Shown here piece by piece: positions 21,913 to 34,320 of a stretch of 64,000 nt of DNA. How positions within the stretch are numbered: the stretch's first letter is position 1; each line of letters starts with the position of its first letter. Source of the stretch: Nicotiana tabacum (lineage: Eukaryota > Streptophyta > Magnoliopsida > Solanales > Solanaceae); the NCBI RefSeq assembly GCF_000715075.1, contig NC_134089.1:66570697-66634696 (forward strand), read 5' to 3'. Both the position numbers and the translations under genes were made by a program. The notes beneath the pieces were generated by a model, which searched no databases, was not told the DNA's origin, and saw only the letters and a program-made list of their open reading frames with translations.

Positions 21913-24900
21913 GGAGGTGGGGCCCAGCCCCATTGTTATGCCTTGCCAGCCAGGCCAGAGGCTGAGTCATCAGATGCTGTGATTACAGGTACTATTCTGG
22001 TCTGTGATAGGGATACTTCTGTGCTATTTGATCCCGGATCTACATATTCATATGTGTCGTCCTATTTTGCACCCTATTTGGTTATGCCTAGTGAGGCCTT
22101 GAGTATTCCTGTATATGTGTCTACGCCAGTGGGAAATTCTATAGTGGTGGACCGGGATCATCGTTCATGTGTTGTGGTATTCAGGGGTCTTGAGACCCGT
22201 ATTGACTTGTTGCTCTTGGATATGGTGGATTTCGACGTCATATTAGGGATGGATTGGTTGTACCCGTATCATGCGATCTTGGATTGTCATGCCAAGACTG
22301 TGACCTTAGCCTTACCGGATTTTCCCCGTTTAGAATGGAGAGGGACTCCTGGTCATTCTTCTCACAGCGTTATTTCTTATGTGAAGGCTCGACGCATGGT
22401 CGAGAAGGGGTGTCTAGCTTATCTGGCTTATGTTCGCGACTCCAATGCTGAGGTCCCGTCTATTGATTCTGTTCCTATTGTTCGGGAGTTTCCCGAGGTC
22501 TTCCCTTTAGACCTGCCGGGCATGCCGCCCGACAGGGATATTGATTTTTGTATTGATCTGGCTCCGGGCACTCAGCCCATTTCCATTCCGCCGTATCATA
22601 TGGCGCCGCCAGAATTGAAAGAGTTAAAGGGTCAGCTTTAGGATTTGCTTGAGAAGGGTTTCATTAGACCCAGTGTTTCGCCTTGGGGCGCACCGGTGCT
22701 ATTTGTGAAGAAAAATGATGGTTTGATGAGGATGTGAATTGATTACCGACAATTGAACAAGGTGACGATTAAGAACAAGTACCCACTACCGAGGATCGAT
22801 GATTTATTCGACCAGCTTCAGGGTGCGAGGGTGTTTTCAAATATAGATTTGAGATCTGGTTACCACCAGCTGAGGATTAGGGCATCTGATGTCCCTAAGA
22901 CAGCATTTCGCACTCGGTATGGGCACTATGAGTTTTTGGTCATGTCATTTGGATTGACTAATGCTCCAGCAGCGTTCATGGAGTTGATGAACCGAGTGTT
23001 CAGACCTTATTTGGACTTGTTCGTGATAGTATTCATTGACGATATTCTTATATACTTCCGCAGTCAGGAGGAGCATGAGCAGCACCTTAGAGCGGTTCTT
23101 CAGACCCTGAAGGGTAGTCAATTGTATGCTAAGTTCTCGAAGTGCGAGTTTTGGCTGAGTTCGGTCGCATTCCTGGGTCATGTCGTATCAGCAGCAGGTA
23201 TTCAGGTAGACCCGAAGAAGATAGAGGCAGTCAAGAACTGGCCTCGACCAGCTTCAGCTACGGAGATTCGGAGTTTCCTGGGGTTAGCAGGTTACTACCG
23301 TCGGTTCGTTGAGGGGTTTTCATCCATTGCAGCCCCTATGACTAGATTGGCCCAGAAAGGTGCCCAGTTCAGATGGTCAGATGAGTGTGAGGCGAGCTTT
23401 CAGAGGCTCAAGGCAGCTCTGACCACGGCACCGGTGTTGGTTTTGCCCACAGGTTCAGGGTCCTATACAGTCTATTGTGATGCATCTCGTATTGGACTTG
23501 GTGCAGTGTTGATGCAGGATGGCAAGGTCATTGCCTATGCTTCGAGGCAGTTGAAGGGTCATGAGAAGAACTATCCAGTGCATGATTTGGAGTTGGCAAC
23601 CATTGTTCACGCATTGAAGATTTGGAGGCACTATCTGTATGGTGTGGCGTATGAGGTGTTCACGGATCATAAGAGTCTTCAGTATTTGAGGTAGAGGAGG
23701 TGGTTGGAATTGTTGAAAGATTATGACATCACTATCTTATATCACCCGGGAAAGGCCAATGTGGTGGCCGATGCCTTGAGTAGGAAGTCAGCCAGTATGG
23801 GCAGTCTTGCTTATATTCCGGTCGGTGAGAGACCGCTTGCTTTGGACGTTCAGGCTTTGGCCAATCAGTTTGTGAGGTTGGACATTTCTGAGCCTAGTCG
23901 AGTATTAGCTTGCACGGTCGCTCGTTCTTCGTTATTGGAGCGTATCCGTGATCGGCAATTCGATGATCCCCATTTGTGTGTCTTGAGAGACACGGTGCAG
24001 CGTGGAGGTGCCAAGAAAGTAACCTTAGATGATGATGGCATATTGAGATTGCAGGGGCGAGTTTGTGTGCCCAATATTGATGGGATTCGAGAGTTGATCT
24101 TAGCGGAGGCCCACAGTTCTCGGTATTCTATTCACCCGGGCGCCGCGAAGATGTATCAGGATCTGAGGCAGCACTATTGGTGGTGCAAGATGAAGAAAGA
24201 CATCGTTGCACATGTGCCTCGGTGTTTGAATTGTCAGCAGGTTAAGTACGAGCATCAAAGACCTGATAGTCTATTTCAGAGGATTGCACTTCCCGAGTGG
24301 AAGTGGGAGAGGATTACGTGGATTTCGTTACTGGGCTTCCGATGACTCGGAAGAAGTTTGATGCAGTTTGGGTCATTGTTGATAGGCTGACCAAGTTAGC
24401 GCATTTTGTTCCTATTGTAGCCACCTATTCGTCTGAAAGGTTAGCCGAGATTTATATCAGGGAGATTGTTCGCCTTCATGGGGTGCCGTTATCTATCATT
24501 TCGGATCGGGGTGCGCAGTTTACCTCGCATTTCTGGAGAGTGGTTCAGCGAGAGTTGGGCACCCAGGTTGAGTTGAGTACAACATTTCATCCCCAGACGG
24601 ACGGTCAGTCCGAGAGGACTATTCAGATTCTTGAGGACATGCTCCGAGCCTGTGTCATTGATTTTGGAGGCTCGTGGGACCAGTTTTTGCCTTTAGCAGA
24701 GTTCGCCTACAACAACAGCTACCAGTCCAGCATTCAGATGGCTCCGTATGAGGCGTTGTATGGTAGGCGATGTCGGTCTCCGGTTGGATGGTTTGAGCCG
24801 GGAGAGGCTCGATTATTGGGTACGGATCTGGTTCAGGAGGCCTTGGACAAGGTCAGGATTATTCAGGATAGACTTCGTACAGCTTAGTCCAGACAAAAGA

Positions 24901-25396
24901 GTTATGCAGACCGCATGGTCAGAGATGTTGCTTTCATGGTTGGGGAGCGGGTATTGCTTCGTGTATCGCCTATGAAGGGCGTGATGAGATTTGGGAAGAA
25001 GGGCAAGTTCAGCCCTAGGTTCATCGGTCCATTTGAGATTCTTGATCGTGTGGGAGAGATGGCTTATAGACTTGCCTTGCCACCTAGCTTGTCAGTTGTG
25101 CATCCCGTGTTTCATGTATCTATGCTCCGGAAGTATCGCGGAGATCCATCGCACGCATTAGATTTCAGCACTATCCAATTGGACAAGGATCTATCATATG
25201 AGGAGGAGCCGGTGGCTATTCTAGACCGGCAGGTTCGACAGTTGAGGTCGAAGAGTTTTCCTTCGGTGCGTGTTTAGTGGAGAGGTCAGCCTCCTGAGGC
25301 ATCGACCTGGGAGTCCGAGTCCGATATGCGGGGCCGTTATCCTCATCTATTTCCCGACTCAGGTACTTCTTTCTTTTGTCCGTTCGAGGACGAACG
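21913..25396 (+). pseudogene. Pol of element B (PR-RT-RNase H-IN-chromodomain), broken
   Basis: Protease: LFDPGSTYSYVS (Asp at 22030) and [46 protein letters not shown] and FIDDIL with the catalytic Asp pair near 23036-23042. RNase [38 protein letters not shown]. Integrase: zinc finger with CLNCQ, ISDRGAQFTS and HPQTDGQSERTIQ. The C-terminal chromodomain begins near EPVAILDRQVRQL. Stops lie at 22639, 22735, 23692, 24885 and 25275. A one-base deletion at about 24314 destroys the frame at the conserved MDF containing the first integrase Asp. Gag and pol share a frame, as expected for a single polyprotein. Confidence 0.93.
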
Positions 25397-26134
25397 GTTG
25401 TTTTAGAGGTGGAGAATGTGACGACCCAAAGGGTCATCACCGTAGTTCTTCCTTGTTCCGTGCTTCCGAGGCCTTGAAAACCTCGCTTTTAGTTGCCTCG
25501 ATTTGCATGCGCAGTTCGGGCGCGTAGCCGGAAAGTTTTTATGTTAGAATATGTGAATTTTGTGAAAAATTTGATGGATTTTGATATTAATATGCATAAT
25601 ATTGACTTCGGTCAACATTTTGGGTAAACGGATTCGGACCTATGATTCAACGGCCCCGGAGGGTCCGTAGAAAAATATGGGACTTGGGCGTGTGCCCGGA
25701 ATTAAATTCCGAGGTCCCAAGCCCGAGAAATGAAATTTTGTGGGAAATTGTCTTCTGAAATTAATTAAGGAAAATGAAGAAGGAAATTGATCAGAAAACT
25801 ATGGTATCGGGCTCGTAATTTGGTTCCGACGCTCGGTACGAGTCTTAAATATGTTTTAAGCACTATCTGTAAAGTTTGGCTAAAAACGGACGTCATATGA
25901 CGTGTTTCGGACTTAAAATGGGGAATTTGAGTTTTATAAAAGTTGAAAGAAAATCATGTTTTTTGAGGCTTGATTCTATGTATATGATGTTATTTTGGCA
26001 ATTTGATCGCACAAATGAGACCGTAAAATGAATTTAAGATCATATGTATGTTTGGTTTGGAGCCCCGAGGGCTCGAGTGAGTTTTGAGTGGGGCCCGGGA
26101 GGCCTTAGACTTAAAAAAAATGCAGGTTCAGCTA

Positions 26135-26400
26135 TTGCAGGCCCAGCGCGGCCATTTCCGCTCGGTTCGCGCTGGCAGCCACGCGGCCGCAGTGCTTTTT
26201 TGTTCGGTCCGCGTGGTGGGGGTTCAGAGGGTCGGTAGCCTGGTCGACCAGCGCGGCCTCGCACCAAATCAGTGTGGTCCACGCTGGGTGGGTTCAAAGA
26301 GCCCACCTCTTCCCTCCCTCAGCGCGGCCGCGGTACATTTCTGTGCGGTCCGCGCTGGCAGCCACGCAGCCGCGGTGCATTTCTGCACGATCCGCGCCAG
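26135..26400 (+). repeat. GCGGCCGC/GCGGTCCGC word array in LTR U3
   Basis: The counterpart of 18125-18360 in the 3' LTR. It has one extra word cluster (about 26345-26380) and several point changes, so the array length differs between the two LTRs of one element. Confidence 0.75.
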
Positions 26401-26409
26401 CCCCCAGAA

Positions 26410-26420
26410 TATATATAAAT
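26410..26420 (+). promoter_or_regulatory. Putative LTR TATA box
   Basis: TATATATAAAT directly after the word array, matching the 5' LTR site. Confidence 0.5.
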
Positions 26421-27485
26421 TCGGGATTTTCAGTCTTTTTATCCACTTTTCAAAAATCCAAAACCTAAGAGGCGATTTTCCAAATAACCTTTCTTCTCCA
26501 AAATGATTGGTAAGTGATTTCTAACTTAATTTCTTTATTCCTTGACATCTTTTAACCTGATCTCAAATTCAAATCAAAGATTTTCATGGGGGAAATTGGG
26601 TGTTTTGGGTAGAACCTAGGTTTTCTACAAATTGAGAAGTTGGACCTCAATTTGAGGTATGATTTCAAAACAAATCATATATTTGGATTCATGGGAGAAT
26701 GGGTAGCCGGGTTTTGGTCCGAACCTCGAGTTTCGACCACGTGGGTCCGGGGGGGTGTTTTTGACCATTTTGGGAAAAACCTAGTAAAACTTATTTTTCA
26801 TGCATGGGGAGTGATTCATTTAGTAATTATTAATGTGATTAAGTAACTTATGACTAGATTCGAGCGGATTGGTGGTGGAATCAAGAGGTAAAGCTATACT
26901 AGAAGCGTGAGTTGAGTTTGGAGCATTCGAGGTAAGTGTTTGCTCTAACTTTGGCTTGAGGGAATAGGATTAGGATGTTATTTGCTACTTGCTAATGTGG
27001 AGTACGGTGTATAGGCATGGTGACGGTTATCTATGCACCGGAGTCTAGCATGACCGTGAGTCTTAATTGCTTTTAATTCGAATAGCGTGACACAATCTCC
27101 TTGTTTATTTGATGAGTTTCATATAATGTGAACGGTTGAGGTAATATTGTGATTGGTGTACTTTTGGAGCGTTAGCTCGAACATGAATGTGTTAGTTGAG
27201 GAAGAAGGGATTTTAAAAAGAGAATGATTTGTGATTACTCCCTTGCCGGGATGTGTAGACCGATATATATACTCTCCCTTGTCGGGATATTTTGGGCTGT
27301 TAGTTGTACCCTTGTCGGGTTAGAGTGATATGTTGTTGATTTCCCCTAATGGGACTCTCCTTACAAAATCAGATGTTTCGAATTATATTATGGGATCGTG
27401 TGGCACGCCGTCCACTTTTATATATGATATTATGGGATCGTGTGGCACGCCGTCCACTTTTATATATGATATTATGGTATCGTGT

Positions 27486-27644
<159 letters not shown>

Positions 27645-28276
27645 CGATATTTCATTTTTATCTGTTACTCCCCGATAGCATGTCCCCTCCTAGCTTTACT
27701 TTGTATTATCTTGTTATTGTTTTCTTGCACTTGTATATATATCTGTACAGGTTAATTGTGGTAGGTCCTGTCTAGCCTCGTCACTACTTCGCCGGGGTTA
27801 GGCCAGGCACTTACCAGCACATGGGGTCGGTTGTGCTGATGCTACACTCTATGCATTTTTGTGCACAGATCAGGGAGCATCTTACGGACCACAGCAATAG
27901 GACTTCTGGGAGCTATTTTCAGTCCAGGGACTCTCGAGGTAGCCTAGCTGGCGTTCGCAGGTCGAAGCCCTTTTCCATGTTTTTCGTTTGTTCATCTTGT
28001 ATCCGACAAACATGATGTATTTCCTTTCAGACATTGTTTGTAGTATTCTGTAGTAGTCCGTGAGCTAGTGACACCAGACCTTGGGTAGTGATATGTATTA
28101 AACTTCCGCACTTTTGGTTTTCAGTTGCTTTAGATTTAAAGTCTTCCGCTTAAATTTTGTCTCATTTATTATATTTTTGGAAGAAAGCAGGAAAGGTGTT
28201 TTAAATATTTGGCTTGCCTAGTTCCGATAGTAGGTGCCATCACGACACCCGATGGTGGGAAATCCAGATCGTGACA

Positions 28277-29010
28277 AAAGTAAATACATAAAGGCTCGCC
28301 CCTCGGGCACAATATCCACAAATCCGCCTCTTGAGAAACATCTCAGAATAGTACCAGCCTCTCGGACTCAATCTCACATCACAATGGATACTTGCGCTCA
28401 CTGGGGGTGTACAAACTCCTGGAGGGGCCCCTTACGACCCAAGCGCAATATCAAGCCACCTCGTGGCATCATCACTAGGCCCTCGGCCTCATATCAATCA
28501 AGCCACCTCGTGGCGTACATATCTCAGGCCCTCGGCCTCATAATCAGTATCAAATGTTTCCTCACAACATAGGCCCTCGGCCTTACTCAGTCAAAAATCC
28601 TCACAAGCCACTCGGCCAGTAGTAAAACATGTTTCTCAGCCCAAATATCATTTAAAAGATCATGTAAGTGTTAAAACAGAGTAAACATGGCTGAGTACGA
28701 AAAACAGTAAAATATAACATGACTGAGTTCAAGTATAAAGTCAAAACAGTGAGAGAATACCGGTAAAAATCCCGAAGGGTTCAAATAGTTGGCACAAGGC
28801 CCAAATATGGCATTCAGCCCAAATAATGATGATAACAAATAGATTTCAGTCAAATACGCGATAAAAATCATCAATCGGGACGGACCAAGTCACAATCCCA
28901 ATAGTGCACGACCTCACGCTCATCATCAAGTGTGTGCCTCACCTCAACATAGCACTACGATGTGCAAATCCAGGGTTTCAAACCCTTAGAGCATTATTTA
29001 CAATCATTAT
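28277..29010 (-). repeat. Middle piece of the minus solo LTR
   Basis: It continues the LTR broken at 17412 and starts with the TSD copy AAAGT. It carries GAG-loop hairpins in antisense (for example AGGCCCTCGGCC and GCCACCTCGTGGC) and a cloverleaf-like block (28394-28446). It ends at CAATCATTAT before the second nested LTR. Confidence 0.9.
28394..28446 (-). other. Cloverleaf-like inverted-repeat block in LTR
   Basis: On the minus strand: closing stem GCGCT/AGCGC, arm 1 GGGTC/GGCCC (one wobble) with loop GTAAG, arm 2 CTCC-A-GGAG, arm 3 TTG/CAG (one wobble). Confidence 0.5.
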
Positions 29011-29689
29011 TGTCACGACCCCAACCCCGGCCGTGATGGCGCCCAACACAATGCTAGGCAAGCCCGACCAACTAACATCTCACAATCTCTTTCTTTATAA
29101 TTCAATACCAATTTTCGATATTTAATACCAATTTAATATAAATAGAAGTATGAATTTAACAGATGAAATGTGCGGAAACCATAATCACGAAACATTTCTG
29201 TAAAACAGTCCACTGATCCGGTGTCACAAGTCTGAGCCTCTAATACAAGGTTTCAACAATCTAATACAGAAATATGCCTAAAATGCGGAATAATAAGTGG
29301 AGATAGAAGGAGAAATCGGGTCTGCGAACGCCATGCAGCTACCTCGATAACTCTGATGAAAACAGAACGGCAGGAAAGTTCGCTCTATGCCTCAGGAATA
29401 CCTGTACCTGCACACATGGTGCAGGGAGTAATGTGAGTACTCCGACCCAGTGAGTAATAACAATAAATAATGGCTGACAGTATGAAATCACGTAAAGGCA
29501 CTAAGCAGTTCTATATCAAAACAGTAAAATCATTTAAACATCAGTGAATAAGGAAATCATGTGAAATTCTTTTAACCAGGTAAAATAGATATAATCAGTA
29601 TAAATCAGCTCCTCAAGCATTTTAGTTCATCTATTCGTTCTTATCCTCAGTTCTCAATTCATATACTTCTCACGATAACCGAGTCAATA

Positions 29690-29950
29690 AATATATATAT
29701 ATCGCTGCGGCGTGCAGCCCGATCCGTATATCGCTGTGGCGTACAGCCCAATCCATAATAATAATAGTCGATTGCGCTCACTGGGGGTGTGCAGACTCCG
29801 GAGGGGCTCCTTCAGCCCAAGCGCTTTATAATTGATGCGGCGTGCAACCCGATCCATATAAGTAGTTGTTGCGGCGTGCAGCCCGATCCATAATGTATAT
29901 AATATATATATATATATATCTGCTGCGGCGCGCAACCCGATCCATATCAT
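29690..29950 (-). repeat. Tandem GCGGCGTGCAGCCCGATCC repeats
   Basis: About five copies of a word like CTGCGGCGTGCAGCCCGATC, separated by AT-rich or unrelated spacers. On the minus strand it reads GGATCGGGCTGCACGCCGC, related to the GGGATCGTGTGGCACGCCG unit of element B. Confidence 0.8.
29774..29824 (-). other. Cloverleaf-like inverted-repeat block in LTR
   Basis: On the minus strand: closing stem GCGCT/AGCGC, arm 1 GGGCT/AGCCC with loop GAAGG, arm 2 CTCC/GGAG, arm 3 CTG/CAG. Arm 1 differs from other copies on both sides (GGGCC/GGCCC elsewhere). Confidence 0.5.
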
Positions 29951-30908
29951 ATAAAATATCCTCACTATTGGGTCCTCGACCCCTCTCAGTCACTTAAGAA
30001 ACACAGCCTCTCGGGCATAATGTACGGTCGGGATCTCGGCCCTCATATCTCTTCCTATTTATGGTTAACATTTCAAAATTTTGGTTCATATCATTCTTAA
30101 ACAATTGGAAACATGACTGAGGATATAAATTCTTTAACAAAGTAAGTGAGGAAAACCAGTCAAAAATCCCCTAAGGGTTCTACAGGTCGGCACAAGGCCC
30201 CAAGCATGGCAACAAGCCCAATTCACAACAATAAAGTATATGTCTCAATCAAAAATGTAGTAAAATATCATTCGGGATGGACCAAGTCCCAATCCCCATA
30301 GCATTGAACCTCACGCTCGTCACACACCGTGTATCCCAACTTAGTATAGCACTACGTTGTGCAAATCCGGGGTTTCAAACCCTCAGGACATCATTTAAAA
30401 TCATTACTCACCTCAAATTGGCCAAAACTCAAGCTCGATATGCCCTTGCCTCTCAAATTGGCCTCCACGCTCATCGAATCTATCCAAAATCAGAACGAAT
30501 AGGTCACAATATGCTAAGGGAACAAAGCCCAAGCGAAAACATTCGAAAAAATATCAAAATCTCGAAATTAGCAAAACCCGAGCCCCGGGCCCACGTCTCG
30601 GAATCGGGTAAAATTTACATTTTCAGAATCCTCATACCCTCACGAGTTTAACCATACCAAAATTATCCAATTCCGATACCATTTGGTCCTTCAAATCATC
30701 ATTTTACATTTTTGAAAGGTTCCACAATTTTATTCCCAAATTCCATCTCAAATCACGAATTAAATGATGAATTCAGTGATAGATTCATGTATTCTAGCCA
30801 AATCTGAGTTAAAATCACTTACCCCGATGAATTTCTTGAAAAACCTTCGATAAATCACCAAACTTCGAGCTCTCTAGGTCAAAATATTAAATAAAATCCA
30901 AAACCTCG

Positions 30909-30916
30909 TATTTATA
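30909..30916 (-). promoter_or_regulatory. Putative LTR TATA box
   Basis: TATAAATA on the minus strand, a canonical plant TATA box, beside the CpG word array. Confidence 0.5.
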
Positions 30917-30934
30917 GGTACCCCTCAGGTATCA

Positions 30935-31320
30935 GCTAGTGCGGACCGCACCAAAACGCATGCGGTCCGCGCAAGCCAGTGCGGTCCGCGCAAAGGCAAC
31001 GTGCAGCCGCACATGCCTCCCTCTGCAGTAATAGGCTTTAGTATTTTGGCCATAACTTTTGCTACAAATGTCCAAATTGTGATACTTTTACCTTTCTGGA
31101 AACTAGACACGAAGGGCTACAACTTTCGTTTTTGAATCACCTCAAAGTTTCTTGTGGATCATAGGATATGAGCTTCCAAAGTAGGACCAGCGGATCATTC
31201 CCCACCGCGGCCGCACACCATTTTGTGTGGTCTGCATGACACCTACTGCGGCCGCACACCACTTTGTGCGGTCCGCACAGCACTCAACGTGGGCACACCT
31301 ATTTTTGTGCGGACCGCATG
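30935..31320 (-). repeat. GCGGTCCGC/GCGGCCGC word array in LTR U3
   Basis: Words such as GTGCGGACCGCAC, TGCGGTCCGCGC and CTGCGGCCGCACACC recur, interrupted by about 170 bp of ordinary sequence. It lies just upstream of the minus-strand TATA box. Confidence 0.7.
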
Positions 31321-31986
31321 GGTGAGTTCTGGGGCCTGCAACCCCTGTAGACCTGCTATAGCTATGATTTTTGCACTAAAACATCCCGGAACTCCCGGAA
31401 CTTCAAACCAATTGTACCAACACATCTCATGACATCGTTCAAACTTGCTCAAAACTTCGGAACGCTCAACATAGGATTCAGGCCTAAGAACTCCAAGAAC
31501 TCTTAAATTATGCTTTCGATCAAAAGATCTATCAAATCTCGTCCGAATGACCTGAAATTTTGCACACACATCCCAAATAACACAATGAAGCTACTACAAC
31601 TCTCAGAATTCCATTCCGACCCCTATATCAAAATCTTGCCTATCAACCGGAATTTGCCAAAATATCAATTTCGCCAATTCAAGCCTAAATCTTCTCTACA
31701 ACTCCAAAACCCATTCTGATCGCGCTCCTAACTCACAAATCACCTCCCGAAGTTAACCGAACCCTCAGAACTCACTTTCGAGCCTTCTAACACATAAGTC
31801 AACATCTGGTTGACTTTTCCAACTTAAGCCTTCTTAAAAGAGACTAAGTGTCTCATTTCTTACCAAATCCTCTCCGAACTCGAACTAATAAACTCGATCA
31901 CATAAAACACGGACAACGAAGCGTAAAGAAGCTGAAATGGGGGAAATGGAGCGGTAACTCATGAGACGACTGGCCGGGTCGTCACA

Positions 31987-33560
31987 ATTACTCACCTCGA
32001 ACTGGTCAAATCTCTATCTCGCGAAGACTTTGCCCTTCGAATCGGCCTCCACTCGCATCAAATCTATCCAAAATCAGAATGAGGACGTCAAAATATGCTA
32101 AGGGAACAAAGCCCAAGCGAAAACAATCAAAATATGACACAAATCCAGAAATTACCAAAACCCAACCCCCGGGCCCACGTCTCGGAATTCGATAATTTTT
32201 ACATCAATAGATTCCTTATCTCCCCACGAGTTCATAAATATCAAAAGTTCTAAAATCTGACCTCAAATGGTCCTTCAAATCCTCAATCAAAGGTCTAAAT
32301 TTTCAGCCCTAGTTCTTCAATTTTTGGCTTAATTCCCATGATTTTCTAGGTAGAATTCACATTAGAATCGAGTTTTAAGTCCAAGAATCTTACCTCCAAG
32401 TAATTCCCCTTGAATCCCCTTCAAAAAGCTCCAAAATTGACCAACAATGGAAGAAAATAACCCCACATTCGCGGATAAGACGACCTTTTAAACCTTCTGT
32501 CGTGGCCTAAATTCCTTCTTCGCGAACGCGGTCAAAGCCTCGTGTTCACGAAGCACAAAAATTCCGTTGACCAAAACTCTTCTTCGCGAATGCGATCACC
32601 CCATCGTGAACATGATGCTTTACCCAGACAGACATTCGCGAATGCGCTCCTCGCCTGCGAACGCGATGAACAAAATATCTCAAAACCCAGCTGGCCAATT
32701 TCTTCTATGCGATCGCAGAGCAGACCTCGCTAACGCGATGCATCATGTCCCAGTCCTTCGCGAATGCGAAGGCTCCATCGCGAACGCTAAGGCCAAAGTC
32801 TCAATCTTCTCCATCTAACCCTTCGCGATCGCGGCTCCCCTCTCGCGAACGCGAAGAGCATTTGTCTGCAACACTGAGCAGCAGATTTCTGCAATTCTAA
32901 ACTTTATGAAATGGTCTGATTGACAACCCGAAACTCTTCCGAGACCTCCGGAACCTCAACCAAACATGACAAGTATCCCATAACCTCATTCAAACTTGTT
33001 CCAACCTTCGGAACGCTCAAAACAACATCGAAACACCAAATTTGCATCAGATTCAAGCCTAAGAATTCCAAAATCTTCTAAATTACACTTTTGATAAAAA
33101 AAACCCAACCAAACCATGTCCGAATGACCTGAAATTTTGCACACACATCACAAATGACACAATGGAGCTACTGCAACTCTCAGAATTCCATTCCGACCCC
33201 TATATCAAAATCTCGCTACCAATCGGAAATCGCCAAAATATCAACTTCGCCAATTCAAGCCTAAATCTACTCTGGACCTCCAAAACTCATTCTGATCACG
33301 CTCCTAAGTCCCAAATCACCTCCAGATAACCGAACCATCGGAACTCACATCCGAGCCCTCTAACACATAAGTCAACATCTGGTTGACTTTTCCAACTTAA
33401 CCTTCCTTAAAAGAGACTAAGTGTCTCAAACCTTACCAAAATCATTCCGAATTAGATCCGACCAACCCGATACCACATAACACGAATAAACAAAGCATAA
33501 AAAAGCAGAAATGGGGAAAACAGAGCGGTAACTCATTAGACGACTAGCCGGGTCGTCACA
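31987..33560 (-). repeat. Last piece of the first minus solo LTR
   Basis: It resumes at ATTACTCACCTCGAACTGG and ends GGTCGTCACA, followed by the TSD copy CTTAT. It holds the TTCGCGAACGCG word array. Confidence 0.9.
32465..32880 (-). repeat. TTCGCGAACGCG word array in LTR U3
   Basis: Variants of CTTCGCGAACGCGGTCAAAG and TTCGCGAATGCG recur through about 400 bp. This is the reverse complement of the words at 10318 and 13940. Confidence 0.75.
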
Positions 33561-34298
33561 CTTATTTTATTGTTATTCCGTATCTTTGAAATTTTGATAG
33601 CTTTCGTAAAGAAAAAGAGGTGAGCTATTAAATGGTTTTGAGTGAATAAGTTTGTTAACAGAGGATATATATTTATTCATAAGCTAGCCGCTCTTCAATA
33701 ATTATGAACATGACAACATGCTTATAACGTTATTAATTAATCAAATCATCATGATTGTGTATACGTTCGCGTAACATAATTATGATTTTTCTAAAAATAA
33801 ATCAAGGTATGCGTTCGCGCAACTTCGGCCAAATTTTCTTAATAATAATAAAGCATGATGAATTGTGGACATGTACGCGAGACATGATTCTTGACGCGCC
33901 AAAAGAAATGAGTACATGTACGCATGACTTGTTTCAAGTTAATTTCGTAATTAAAAGCAGTAAGAGGTAAAAATGCATAGGTTTAAAAATAAGTAATTAA
34001 ACAATTTAATTAATCCAAGTATGATTAGAGCGACCGTGCTAAAACCACGGAACTCGAAAATGCCTAACACCTTCTCTCAGTTTAATAGAATTCCTTATCC
34101 AGATTTCCGTATTTCGCGGACCATAAATAAGAATCAACTTCCTCGATTCGAGATTTTAAACCGGTGACTTGGGATACCATAAATTATCCCAAGTGGCGAC
34201 TCTAAAAAATAAATAAACAATCCCAAATCGATTTATGTCACTTTAATTGGAAAAACTCTCTTATACCCTTTCGGGTGTAGTAAAAAGGAGGTGTGACA
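33561..34298 (+). repeat. 5' LTR of the pol-less Tat/Ogre-like element, right part
   Basis: It starts with the TSD copy CTTAT and matches 53788-54604. It includes a perfect 10-bp hairpin (34167-34194) and ends GGTGTGACA. Confidence 0.9.
34167..34194 (+). other. Perfect 10-bp LTR hairpin followed by a primer-site-like decamer
   Basis: ACTTGGGATA pairs with TATCCCAAGT across an 8-nt loop. The next bases are TGGCGACTCT (34194-34203), identical to the first ten bases of the true primer-binding site at 34303. The 3' LTR keeps the same stem (54474-54501). Confidence 0.8.
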
Positions 34299-34302
34299 GC
34301 TC

Positions 34303-34320
34303 TGGCGACTCTACTGGGGA
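34303..34320 (+). other. Primer-binding site of the pol-less Tat/Ogre-like element
   Basis: TGGCGACTCTACTGGGGA begins four bases after the LTR end. TGGCGA complements a UCGCCA tRNA 3' end, as in the tRNA-Arg site described for Ogre elements. Confidence 0.75.

Larger units (their letters stand above)
29011..31986 (-). mobile_element. Chromovirus solo LTR (minus), second insertion
   Basis: It begins TGTCACGACC and ends GGTCGTCACA, 2976 bp. The flanks read ATTAT at left (29006-29010) and ATTAC at right (31987-31991). The related unbroken LTR at 14764-14780 shows that ATTAC is the original, so this is a TSD with one later change. There is no coding region. It has GCGGTCCGC-type words (30935-31320) like element B, yet it keeps the cloverleaf-like block that B lacks. 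Confidence 0.9.
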
